A stretch of 64,000 nucleotides of DNA from Diphasiastrum complanatum (Eukaryota > Streptophyta > Lycopodiopsida > Lycopodiales > Lycopodiaceae): assembly GCA_029204225.1 (NCBI GenBank), contig CM055096.1, positions 33,672,571-33,736,570 of the forward strand. The letters run 5' to 3'. A program made the translations under genes and the position numbers. Below, in pieces: positions 22,640 through 33,707 of the stretch. Each line of letters opens with the position of its first letter. Position 1 is the first letter of the stretch. Under the pieces are notes generated by a model that saw only the letters and a list, made by a program, of their open reading frames with translations, had not been told where the DNA came from and did not search any database.

Positions 22640-23010
22640 CTTCATCCGTTGTTTATCCAGTTTTGCGGATTTTCCCATGTCTTTTCACAGTCTGTAGTTT
22701 TACAAGTGTTTTTACACAGTCTGTAGGAATACACGAAATTTACAACAGTGTCGTCTTACGCCTCTCAGGAATCCCGTTGAAAAATGTAGTGTCACCTTTC
22801 TCGCATTTTTTGCCTGATAGAAATCTCATGTAAAATCACAGTGTCGCATTTTTAACTTTTTTCAAAGAGCCTCAAATGCTAAGAAAATGACTCTGGCAAA
22901 GTGTGGGACAATCCTAAATGAGATTTAAGCTCACTGTCGTCTTTTTTGCATTTTTCACAAAAAATCCGACACTGTCGCCTTTTCGCGACAGTGTCGCCTG
23001 TGGTTGTTTT
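22640..23010. repeat. Region of iterated ACAGTGTCG motifs with a perfect hairpin
   Basis: The words acagtgtcg, cactgtcg or tagtgtcac recur about seven times in ~350 bp. At 22967-22978 and 22985-22996 a perfect 12-bp inverted repeat (CGACACTGTCGC / GCGACAGTGTCG) has a 6-base spacer. It lies just beyond the 3' end (on the - strand) of a Copia RNase H fragment, so it may be LTR or 3' untranslated sequence of that element. Confidence 0.6.
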
Positions 23011-23073
23011 AGTTCATTTTTGCAGAGCTACAATTTTGGTTCACTAATGCAAACAGAACATTTACGGCCAATT

Positions 23074-23335
23074 TCACCGCTTATCAGCAATCAATGACAA
23101 GGTACCGGATGGATGCCAACGGATACCAGCCAACTGACAATTGCAATTGATAGTACTGCAATCTGACCTCGTCACTGAGAACTTTGCTTCTGATGAAATG
23201 ATACTTCTGTTCAATGTGCTTACTCCTGGAATGAAATCTAGGGTTGGCTGATAAAGCGATGGCACTTTGATTATCACAAAATAATGTCGTCGGGGCATAT
23301 TGATTCAAACCGATATTTGAGAGTAAGTTCCTCAA
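23074..23335 (-). pseudogene. Copia RNase H C-terminal fragment
   Basis: The - strand frame reads LRNLLSNIGLNQYAPTTLF, CDNQSAIALSANPRFHSRSK and HIEQKYHFIRSKVL, the conserved end of Copia RNase H. It resembles the fragment at 42017-42290 (FWLRNLLSDVSLYQYSP), so both belong to one lineage. Frameshifted near the end (two frames overlap at 23084-23298). Confidence 0.85.
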
Positions 23336-23393
23336 TCAAATAAGATAGTTTTAGAAAATTTGAGACTCTTGCAAAATTTTGAGAGTAGATTTG

Positions 23394-23398
<5 letters not shown>

Positions 23399-23471
<73 letters not shown>
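23399..23471. repeat. (CT)n microsatellite
   Basis: About 73 bp of uninterrupted CT repeat, followed by a CA-rich tract and (AC)n at about 23579-23605. ORFs reading RERERE or SLSLSL here are artefacts of the repeat. Confidence 0.98.
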
Positions 23472-23473
<2 letters not shown>

Positions 23474-23577
23474 CCCGACACACACATAGACATACACACA
23501 CACAATTATATACACAAGCTTAGCTCTTGTTCTCTCTTAGATGCACACACAATGTATGCACCCAAATATGAATTTAT

Positions 23578-23609
<32 letters not shown>

Positions 23610-23699
23610 CTCACTCACAAACTTACCTAACTTGTTCTCTCTCTCACACATGCACACCCCAGTCGTATGTTCCGTACTGTGCTGCACGTTGAGACGAAC

Positions 23700-26600
23700 C
23701 CACTTATTTTGATATTAATATTCTTATTGGAATAAGGTAGTGACATTCTTCAGAACTGAACCCAGTTTATCTCATTGTTTAGGAAAATTGGAGATATTGT
23801 TAATAATTTCGTATTTTTCAAGGAATATTCAATATCTTTGATGAAAACGAGTTGGTCCTTGTTGACTCGTCTACTTGTCATTGGATTCCCAAGTAGTGAA
23901 CAAGATGAACTTGATAAGAATGAATCAAACAAATGATTTTATATTGTGTTGGATTTAATGATGTTTGAAAGCCTTAGAAATAGAGAGATACAAATTTAGT
24001 CTTCTAGAATCAAGATTTAATGTCCTACGTTCAAGGTTCATGATTTATGGTTCAATAGATAAAATATTGACATTCTTCAATACTAAAACTCAACTTGATG
24101 AACCCAATTCATCAAAATATCTCATTGTTTAGGATTTACGGATGTTTCACATTGAAGCTTTGGTAAGAGATTTTTTAAAAGCAAGATTAACAATTGATTC
24201 AAGCCATAGGCTCCTTTGAGTAGTTATCAAAATTCACAACTATTTTTACTAGGAAACCTCAAATGTATGCTATGAGCATCCTACACACTCTTGTAAACTA
24301 AATAAAGCAACTTAAAAAAATTAAGGGCTTTCTTAATTCATGCGATCTTGAAGCTAATGTCTTGTACAATGTTTGCATACCTTGCTCTGTTTCCATTTGA
24401 AGTTTTGGCTAGTAACAAACTAATATAGAGTTTTCGGAAGATATTACACTGCTTTTAATTCAATCTAAATAAAGGTCTTCATTTGTTTTGGTAGCTCCTG
24501 CATCCAATCCTGAACACAAAAATTGAACATGATAATGATTCTCTGATTTTGAAATTAAAAAATAGGGTTTTAAAGAGGCAAACAAAATTCTACGGAATTT
24601 TTAATCCCCAACAAAATTCTACATACATTCATCATCAATTCTTGAACATATTTAGCATAACTTTACTTTTGAGCATCATAACCATTTGATACTAAAAACA
24701 TTTACGCTCCTAGACATTCTTCATTGAGAAAATTATAAAAAGTCAACCATTGATTCAAGTTTTTCTTTCTAAAGAAGTCATGCCTAGAGAAACAATGGTT
24801 CTATGAACCAAGTTGATTATGTGTTAGATAGTTGATTAATGAGAAGTAAAATTTGTCACATAGCCTAAGATAGTCTGTGATCTGAGAAAAAGTCTTCATA
24901 TTCTATATTGACAAATTGGTGTGCACATGTGTGCCATTGATTAGCCATGCAAATTCATTATGATGTCGGAAGCTTGACAACTGGCCTTGAATAACTCAGA
25001 TTCATATTTTGTTAAGCTATAAAATTACAAGGCATATGCATGCATCCTATGTCAAAAAGTATCGAGCTGCAAAATTTATATGACTTGACACATAGAATAT
25101 TAACAACTTTGTAAGATGAAGATAATGCACCCACCTACAAGTAGCATACGTTGAGTGATAAAGAGCAAGATATTAGCACATAAGTGCTTTCACAGATCGT
25201 CAAGTTGAATGCCATTTCTCCTCTCTCTACTTGTCCATTGATTTCCCTAGGTTTGCTAGCCATGCATTGCAATGTTGAATGTACACAGATACATTGAAAC
25301 CCCAAAGGGAAACAGAAAAACACTACGATTTCATCTCCATGTCTTGAAAAATACTGATCCAGGAGGTTTTTTTATTCACTTTTGGACTCTAATAAAGATG
25401 AAATGATGTGACCAGCACAGACCAAGATTAAATTTTAAGAAGAACCTTTTGCAGTTATCGTCTCTTTTAAAACTAGTCATCACGTGGAATCACAATAACT
25501 AGACCAGTCCCCAAACTCTGGAGAGCTTACTTTTCATAACCTTTGAGTTCTAAAAGGCTGAATCTGCTCAATATGCATGCCTTTTCATAAAAACATGTAA
25601 ACCGGCCTCCTCACTAGGAAGGAAAACTCCCACGATAGTTCTCCTAAAACTAGCAAATATTGGTATACGGGATGTGCAATTTTTAGAGATATTAATATGC
25701 AAAATGGGTGCATTGTTCTTGAGTTGCTGAAAGGTGTAATATTGAGGGAGCTCCCCATAGAGACCTTCTTCCCTCTTAGCCTAGAAAGCTAAATCCTCAC
25801 TAGCCATAAAAATATGCAAATTTGATTTACCTACAGAACCACTGAGGGTGTTTGAAGGTAGTTCTTCTGAGAATATCATATCAAGCACCTACTGGATCAA
25901 AATACTTGGGGATCGATCAGTAAACATCACTCATTAATAATGGATAGCTAATAATGGATAGCCAATACCTTTGAGATCAAAGACTCCAAAAACTTGCATT
26001 TTGAAGTTTACAAAGCCAAAATCAGAAAGATGAAACAATTGAAAGACATTTTATAGTTACTGAAGATCCAAAACAATTGAAAGAAAGTTTTAAGATGCTG
26101 AAGACCAAAGAGTAAAGTCAAACAAAGAAGAGACTGCATTTTCTTTCCCAAAAACATTGATGAAAGAGAGTTTATAGTCACTGAACATTTGAGAATATGA
26201 AACAATTGAAAGAAAGTTTTTAGACGCTGAAAATAAGTCAAACAAATGGAAGAGACTGCGTTCTTTCTCAAAAACGTTCATGAGAGGACATGCTTGACAA
26301 AAAAGAAAATGATGAAATCATTTGATTGGGTGTAAAATCAGGGATTGGAGAGATTCATTGCCCAAGTCTTCTCCAAGACACTCTTAATCCTAGCGTTCAT
26401 ACTCACTTCATGGTCTTGCCGCTCACAATCCTTCATGGCAGCACTTAACACCTTCATTCTATTTTGAAGGCAGTGCTCAAGGATCATTTGTTGGCAATGT
26501 ACTCAACCAGCTGATTCCACGGCCCCCCAGCTGATTCCACAGAGCCCTAGCTGATTTTCAATTACTGATTCCACGGTCCCCCAACGATTCCAAGAACGTA

Positions 26601-27358
26601 ATCACTGATTCTAGCGCTCAAAAATCCTAGAGCAAAACCCCTTGCTCTAATCTGGTTTCCATCTATGAGTAGACTTTACATGGAACGATGGCAGCCAATA
26701 ATCACTCATAAGCACCCGAGCACAGTCAGCTTGAACGATTGATCAGCTTGCAATTGATGGGTACTTAGCAATGTAGATATCATGTGCATGAACGATCATG
26801 CATCTCTCAACTCAGGGATTTCAAACTTTCAACAAAAATAGATGAAGTGATGATTAGCAAGCAATCTTCTCAACTAGCGCTCTTCTCTTTAAAAACTGGT
26901 GACCTGTCATAGAATTTCCTACAAATATGGCCAGAAAACATAGCTAAAGGTCTGCTGTCTGGGCTCTTCTCAATGCATTAAAACATGCTGTGAGACTACG
27001 CAGGGCAAATATCTGAATGCTCAAATGCTCAGCTCCGCACAAGCATAAGAAAGTCATAGAACGCTGCAATTGCTACAAAAGAGAGAGGGAGATGCAATCA
27101 ATTGAGAAGTTATGCTCACGAGCTACATCACACTTTTTATTACCTACTGGAGACAAATTTGCGCTCTTATGAATATAGAGAGCAAACAATATGAGGATTT
27201 ACAAGATGGTTTTTGGCCAAATACTCGTTGGAGATATTCTACTATTCTTGAAAATGATGCAAATTCAGATGCAAATCTCCTTCCTCCATCTGCGTGCCAT
27301 CATGAGCTCCAAATTTGCGCTGCAATTCACACATTTCAGAAAAAATTGGCGCTCGGCA
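23700..27358. other. Gene-free interval with small tandem duplications
   Basis: About 3.6 kb of AT-rich sequence without a recognisable gene. At 26025-26290 a unit containing acaattgaaagaaagtttt and gaagagactgc occurs twice or more with a period near 130 bp. At 26506-26600 the word ctgattccacggccccc recurs. The ORF at 27112-27363 (83 codons) has no recognised family and runs into the next element. Confidence 0.55.
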
Positions 27359-27661
27359 TGTGAAAAATTGCCTACATTGGCAAATCTAGCCATGTAGAAT
27401 ATTGTACATTTTGTCAATATTATATGTTGGTTACTTGAATGGCCAAAGTACCATCACACCTAAAGTAAGCTACCACGAGTCAAGAGGAGTGGTTGTGTCC
27501 ATTTGGTAGTGATTCCTACTTTGTAGGATCTAGACCATGATTTATGATGAGATTTGTACCTACCATGCACCTACCAAGCATGACTCTTGGATCTAGGCTA
27601 GGGTTTTCACATTAGGGCAAGAAAGTAGAGTCTACTTCCTTATTACATGCTGGATTTTCAC
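27359..27661 (+). repeat. Left part of 5' LTR, family-B Copia
   Basis: The part from about 27415 onward matches 29257-29510 (gttggttacttgaatggcc, gtagtgattcctactttgta, ccttattacatgct). Broken at ttttcacc, where gag sequence begins: the LTR end, primer site and leader are deleted. Confidence 0.85.
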
Positions 27662-28154
27662 CAAAGACCAATGGCAAGAAGAAGCACTTCAAGTAGACCA
27701 AGGAGGAGGATGAGGCTTCAAGCTCAAAGGGCAAGATCAAAGACAAGTCAAAGTACAAATGTTTATTCTGTGGAAAGAAAGGACATTTTGCATCAGAATG
27801 TCTCAAGAAGAAGAAGACCCAAGAGAGCAAACAAAACAACATTGCACATCAGGAGGAGGAGGAGGATGAAGAATCATTCTTGATGGTTTCCAACAAACCA
27901 CCATCATCCAAGAGCAACACCAATGATTCTTGGTGGATTGATAGTGGGGCTAGTTCCCACATGATATATCAAAAGGACATATTCTCCACTTTACTTTCTT
28001 ACAATGATTTACATAGATCATTCTATATAGCAAGTAGTCAATAATGTAAGATAAGTGGAATAGGAACAATTCCATTGTATGCTGGATCATCCAAAAGGAT
28101 GAATCTTGATAATGCTCTTTATGTTCCTAAGTTAACCAAGAATATGCTTAGTTA
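27662..28154 (+). pseudogene. gag zinc knuckle and protease remnant, family-B Copia
   Basis: Encodes CLFCGKKGHFASECLKKK (CCHC), a Glu-rich linker, WWIDSGASSHM with an intact DSGA protease motif, and MNLDNALYVPKLTKNML. An in-frame TAA (near 28043) and a TAA after MLS (28153-28155) break it. Confidence 0.85.
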
Positions 28155-29172
28155 ATGGATAATGGCCTAGCTGTACAATCTAAGCATGGAGTTTGTTCCA
28201 TCCTTAGAAATGATGAATGTATAGCCAAAGGCTTTAAGCAAGGTAGATTGCTTAATCTTGATGCTAATGTTCCAGTGGAGAGTGTTAACTTGGCAAAGCT
28301 AGAGTTATCAAAGGTGGAACTATGGCACAAAAGGTTGGGCCACCCCAACTACAAAGCCATGGAATCTATGGTATCAAAGGAGCTTGCAGTTGGACTATCC
28401 AAGCATTTGTCAAAGTGTGGGAAGAGATGTGAAGCATGCAGCCTCTCAAAGGCTCACAAACTACCCTTCTCAAGATCTACATCAAGATCAAACTCTCCTC
28501 TTGAACTCATACATTCGGATGTTCATAGTTTTTCACATGAGTCTAATGGTGGTGCCAAGTACTATGTAATCTTCATTAATGACTATTCTAGATTTTGTTG
28601 GATGTACCTCTTGTCTAGCAAATCAATGGTGTTTGATTCTTTTGTAGAGTTCAAGACTTTGGTAGAAAATCAACTTAGTACCAAGATTAAGGTATTAAGG
28701 AGTGATAATGGAGGTGAATATATCTCCAATAAGTTGATTGACTTTTGTAGTTCTAATGGCATAAAGAGGGAGTTGTCATGTCCATACACCCCTCAACAAA
28801 ATGGAGTGAGTGAGAGAAGAAATAGATCTCCTTGTAAGTGTGCTAAGGCCTTAAGGCTAAATGCTTCTCTATCCAAACCATTTTGGGGTGAAGCAATAAC
28901 TTGTGCTAACTATTTGTGCAATAGATTGCCAAACCAAGCCATTGAATGAATCACACCATTTGAAGCTCTATTTGGAGAGAAGCCCAATCTCAAGGATCTC
29001 AAAGTTTTTGGATCCACTTGCTATGTACACCAATCCTTGGATAAGAGAACGAAGGATGATGCAACATCCATCAAAGGCATCTTTGTGGGATATGGTGAGA
29101 ATAGCAAAGGTTATAGAGTCTTCAATCCCATCACTAGCAAGGTGATAGTGAGTAGGGATGTCATTTTTTATA
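28155..29172 (+). pseudogene. Copia integrase, family B
   Basis: ORF 28155-28949 encodes KVELWHKRLGHPNYKAMESM and CGKRCEACSLSKAH (HHCC zinc domain), then LELIHSDVHSF, LRSDNGGEYIS and [16 protein letters not shown], which supply all three DDE catalytic positions. After a TGA at ~28949 the same protein continues: TPFEALFGEKPNLKDLKVFG and GIFVGYGENSKGYRVFNP, the usual integrase C-terminal block, to about 29172. RT sequence should follow but the element jumps to non-coding sequence and the 3' LTR. Best preserved integrase in the window, but interrupted. Confidence 0.9.
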
Positions 29173-29256
29173 AAGGACACTATCATTAGAGAAAATTGAG
29201 CACAAAAGGGGCCTTTCAAAAAGATACCTTTTATTTTTTCTCTCAAAAGTTTTATC

Positions 29257-29890
29257 AATATTATTTGTTGGTTACTTGAATGGCCAAAGTGCCACTTGTA
29301 CATTCACACCTAAAGTAGGTTACCACGAGTCAAGAGGAGTGGTTGTGTCCATTTGGTAGTGATTCCTACTTTGTAGGATCTAGACCATGATTTATGATGA
29401 GATTTGTACCTACCATGCACCTACCAAGCATGACTCTTGGATCTAGGCTAGGGTTTTCACATTAGGGCAAGAAAGTGGAGTTTACTTCCTTATTACATGC
29501 TATATTTTCACCTAACTTAGCAAAGAAAGTGTGTTTTACTATGTATTCTCATTCTCCATAGTGAGAAAATAGAAACTTTTTGGAGCCTCAAGGAGAAACT
29601 CGAGTTTCCTCTCATTGTATGGTGATTACTTTTGATTCCAATAAAACCCAGCTTTGGCACATTCTAAATATTGCCTACAGGCCGTACTATAGTCTCATTT
29701 GCACATGTGTGGAGTTGGATTATAGTTTTTGATCAATGCTCTGATTGTCTCTACTTGTTTTCTATCAAGCTGCTAAACTAGATCTTGTTTTTTGATGACC
29801 AGTTTTTGATAGATTGTTTAACAAGCACACAATCAACCTTGTGGATCATTCAAAGATCCATTTATGGTCCTTAGTACTGTACTTTTCACA
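29257..29890 (+). repeat. 3' LTR of family-B Copia copy
   Basis: Matches the 5' LTR part at 27415-27661 and, farther on, the end of the 15170-15847 LTR (atttatggtc...gtact.tactttcaaca versus cttttcaca). The first ~55 bp of the LTR are not recognisable. Confidence 0.8.
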
Positions 29891-29946
29891 TGGCACAGGG
29901 CAAAAAACAACACTCTTTTGTGAATATCGTGCTAAAGTTAAGTATA

Positions 29947-30063
29947 GGGGAAGGCCCCTGCCCGAGGGCCTTCCCCGATTTAAGGCCCTTGGGGCCCGAG
30001 GGCGTGAGCTCGAGGGCCCATGGCTTAAATCGGGGAAGGCCCGAGAGTGGGGGTCTTCCCCGG
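29947..30063. repeat. GC-rich foldback element
   Basis: Strong nested inverted repeat in an AT-rich setting: the inner arms CCTTCCCCGATTTAAG and CTTAAATCGGGGAAGG are perfectly complementary over 16 bp, and the outer arms GGGGAAGGCCCC and GGGGGTCTTCCCC pair with one mismatch. The left edge agtataggggaag recurs at 48788-48799 and a similar GC-rich foldback lies at 61531-61647, so this is a dispersed family. No coding content. Confidence 0.75.
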
Positions 30064-30229
30064 CACAATAAAGCACTTGTAAAAAAATTCTTTCTAAAAA
30101 TTTCTCAAAGTTTGAGAGTTACCTTTGGCCATTTTTACCGCATGCATTTTATCAGATGTTCAAGCATCATGCTGGCTATGGAAGGAGTAGCGTTGGTTAT
30201 GGAGCTCTAAATGTGTGTTGGAGCTCAAG

Positions 30230-30898
30230 AGCTCGTAATGAGGAGAGCGTGGCTGATGAATTGCATTGCATGAATGCAATACATCCCACAGAAAGCTCTG
30301 CTAGCTGATACTCCATCTCCTTTGGAACTGTTGAAAGAGCACGTACAGGGATATGATCCATACAAAGTTTATGGCCTAAGTCAGTGCTTCTTTTCATCTT
30401 TATCTCAGGTCGCTTGTGCTCGGGGCATCCAAAATGCAATTAACTAGACAAGCGTTGTCTGTCCAAATGCCAACTGAGTGCGCACACAGCCCACAAGGTA
30501 TACTCCTGAGTCTGCATGTCTCTTGATACGAGAACCGACAATAGTCGAAGAGGCACTCAGCCAACCAGACTCTGATCTCTGGAGAGAAGCTATGGATAGA
30601 GAGTATTCCTCTCTGATCAAGAATCAGACGTGGTCACTAGTCAAAGCTCCTATTGGCTACAATATCATTAATTGCAAATGGATCTTTAAGATCAAGTACA
30701 ATGCCAATGGAGCGATTGATCGAAGGAAGGCAAGACTGATAGCACAAGGATTCACTCAGATCCCCAACGTCAACTACAGTGAGACTTTTAGTCCTATGTC
30801 AAACATTCGTCGATCTGAGCGCTCCTATCATATGCTGCAGCTGTCGACCTCAAAGTGCATCAAGTTGATGTGCAAACAACTTATCTGAATGGAGTTAC
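30230..30898 (+). pseudogene. Copia-C pol, 5' half (integrase end and RT N-terminus)
   Basis: RT domain start: [63 protein letters not shown] and VNYSETFSPMS, then a frameshift in the stretch coding for the HQVDV...YLNG motif, where the solo LTR is inserted. Stops upstream (for example near 30445) show decay. It continues at 31719. Confidence 0.88.
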
Positions 30899-31718
30899 TG
30901 TGAGAAATTGGCAAAAATCTAGCTTGGTATTTTTTATGATAGAAGTTTGTAAGTGAATCTCACATGTATGGAGGATGTTCCCACGTGTGGAGAATTGTAA
31001 AGTAAATCAAAATGTTTGATATAGGGGTCTCATAGATTTTCATAGTCAAGCATTTAGGTGTAGGATGTTGATAGGGTCAAATTTGGCATAGATGGCAAAT
31101 TATCCATTTCCACTTGTAATGCCAATATTGAGCCAAAATAGAGCCAAACTTGTGCCAATTAGAGTGTAGACAAGTGTCATGCTTTTGTTTGATGAAGCTT
31201 AAGAGGTCCAATAGGATTTAGAGGTGGAACCTTGTGAGGTCCAATAGAAAATTGAGGTGTGCTTGAATATAGTCCAATAGAATTTAAAGGTGCATGGATC
31301 AATGGTCCAATAGGATTAAGAGGTGGCAAAGTGTGATCCAATCATAGTTAAGCATAGTGGTAGCTCATGAATCTATTAGTATCATTGTACTCCTCCTTTT
31401 GGATCTAATTGATTTTGAGATTGAGTGGATTTTGAGTGTCATTGAATTTCTAGCTTTCTCTCTCTACCCGAGAGCTCATGATGGTTTTTCTCTCTCTACC
31501 CGAGGAGAGCAGCTTGTTTTTACTTAGAATACTTTTGGAACACTTCCCACACGTGTGAGTGAGGGTTGGAAGTGATTGAATGCATGTAGTAGTGTGTTTT
31601 TGCCATAGAATCAAAGATAGATCTTGAATCTCAATCTAGTCTTGATCTTGGTGCATCTACACACCTTAGGAGATCACAAGTACATGTAGTGGACAATCCA
31701 CACGTGTGAAATTCAACA
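30899..31718 (+). mobile_element. Solo LTR (family-B related) inserted in Copia-C RT
   Basis: 820 bp with TG...CA ends: starts TGTGAGAAATTGGCAAAAAT, like the other family-B LTRs, ends gtgaaattcaaca. Flanked by gttac (30894-30898) and gttat (31719-31723), a 5-bp duplication with one change. Host RT sequence resumes immediately after. No internal domain, so it arose by recombination between two LTRs. Confidence 0.88.
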
Positions 31719-32490
31719 GTTATACAAAAAGACATCTACATGATTCAGCCCGAAGGATACGTTCTGGAAGGTATGAAGAATCATGTCTGTAAACTCCATA
31801 AAGCAATTTACGGATTGAAACAGTCTACCAGAGCTTGGGTTCAGAGGATCAACACATTCCTCATCGAACAAGGTTTCCAACCAAGCACTACTGATTGCAA
31901 TGTCTATTCCAAGTCGGTGCAGCAATCCTTCATTATCATCACCTTATATGTGGATGATACGTTGCTTTTCAGCAACAATACCAATTTAGTCAAGGATTCT
32001 AAACAAATGTTGTTTTTTGAGTTCGACATGACTGATCTGGGCGAAGCTCACTTCTGTTTAGGCATTCAGATCCACAGAGACAGATCGAGACAACTAATCT
32101 ATATCGCTCAACAAAGGTATCTTCACAATGTTCTTAACAGATACAATCTAATGAATTGTGAATTAGCTCACTCACCGATGGATCTAGGCCTGTATTTGTC
32201 GAAGGACCAATGTCCCCAGACAAAGCAGGAAGAGGAGCAGATGAGAGAGTATCATTATCAATTGATACTTGAATCTCTCATGTATGCAATGGTCTGTACC
32301 AGACATCTCTTTTGCAGTAAGCTCACTCAGCCAATATATGGCTAATCTTGGCATTACCCATTGGAAGGCTCTCATAAGAGTCGTGAGGTATATTTGAGCT
32401 ACCATGGACCAGTGCATCTGCTATGGAGAAGTCAGCAACGACAATCTTCATTAGCTCAGTGGATATTGTAATGCAAGCTGCGGAGGAGAT
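31719..32490 (+). pseudogene. Copia-C pol, RT core and start of RNase H
   Basis: Reads IQPEGYVLEGMKNHVCKLHK, AIYGLKQSTRAW, catalytic YVDD (31946-31957, LYVDDTLLFSNN), GEAHFCLGIQIHRD, IAQQRYLHNVLNRY and AHSPMDLGLYLSK, then after stops THWKALIRVVRYI and SGYCNASCGGD, where the frame is cut by the CACTA insertion. RNase H resumes at 42017. Confidence 0.9.
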
Positions 32491-32504
32491 CACAACTAGA
32501 AAAC

Positions 32505-32890
32505 TCTGTGTTTATCCACGCAGAGTATCCATGCGAGACCCAACACTTAGTCGATTTTTTGAAATTTTGTTTGCGTGGAACATCCACGCGTGAATTATCC
32601 ACGCCAAAAAAAATTTGAACACGCCTTTGGCCAGTTCACTGGTGTTTCTTTGACACGGCGCCAAAAAATTTATGCGCGTGGATTATCCATGCATGGATAA
32701 TCCATGCAAAATTGAATTTTGAAAATTCCGACAACTTTTTGGGAGAGAAGGTTGGCGGCACCGAAAAGCAGTTTTGGCATGGATAATTTACGCGTGGATT
32801 ATCCACGCAAAATTCAATTTGTTCACCGGACCAGACTGGAAGTTAAAGATATCCACGTGTGGATATCTTCTGCGTGGATTATCCATGCAT
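32505..32890. repeat. Left subterminal palindromic repeats of the CACTA element
   Basis: Repeated variants of GCGTGGATTATCCACGC and ATCCACGCGTG, for example at 32573-32605, 32674-32707, 32778-32809 and 32849-32889. Such short repeats in both orientations are the binding sites of the accessory transposition protein in En/Spm; here that role is inferred. Confidence 0.85.
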
Positions 32891-33707
32891 TCTTTTTTTG
32901 TTTTTTTGTTTTTTGCATGTTGATAATGACATGAAATTAGTTAAATTAATATATTTCTAAAGTGAATTATATTATGAGTAGGCTATATATATATATTTTT
33001 AAAGTGAATTATATTATGATGAGGTTTTTTTTTTTTTTGCATGTTCATAATGAAATGGAATCAGTTAAATAAATATTTTTCTAAAGTGAATTATATCACG
33101 GTGTTCCTAGGTGATTGGGATTTTTTATGAGGGCGGCCACCTACTTTTATAAAACAGTTGACTCGAGCTACCAAGAGGGTAATTATGCATGATCTAAGGC
33201 TTTGATAGCCAGGGGTTTAGGGTCTACCCTAATGGCACTCTACCTAATCTCATATCCGAGATCATTTGATATGGATTGAGAGCTCATTTTGTACATACTT
33301 CGAGAGATTATCAAGAGATGGTGATTTTGGCAAGTTTGCTCTTTGAAATTGATGAATGATGGATGTGATATTTTTTGTGTCTAATGAATAGATCTAAATC
33401 TGAACAAAGTATCATACTTTTCACGTGTGTGACAAGATGTGAAGATCAATTATTTCTAGTTTTATTATGGTGTTCAAAAGCTCTTGCCAATTAGATACAA
33501 AATAGGTTGAATTGTGTGCTAGTTTTCTATCTATTAGATATAAGTGAAACCTTTGATGCTTTTTCAAGGTTTTAGTATCCAAATGAGGTTCATAACCTTT
33601 GATTTTAACATGGTCTCAAAGCCCAAATGCAACCATCAAGGCTCAAATACAAGGAAGAGAGAAGCAATTACAAGTTGATGATTGTTTAATTTTTATTGCC
33701 CTTATTA

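Larger units (their letters stand above)
27359..29890 (+). mobile_element. Family-B Copia element, deleted copy with gag, protease and integrase
   Basis: Flanked by cggca (27354-27358) and tggca (29891-29895), a 5-bp target duplication with one C/T difference. The left end TGTGAAAAATTGCC matches the start of the other family-B LTRs and the right end reads acttttcaca (TG...CA). The 5' LTR keeps only its first ~300 bp, fused directly to gag; RT and RNase H are missing before the 3' LTR. Coding frames carry stops. Confidence 0.85.

Noticed and set aside
27112-27363. 83-codon ORF before the family-B element
   Set aside because: No motif, AT-driven composition, and it ends within the element boundary; insufficient evidence for a gene.
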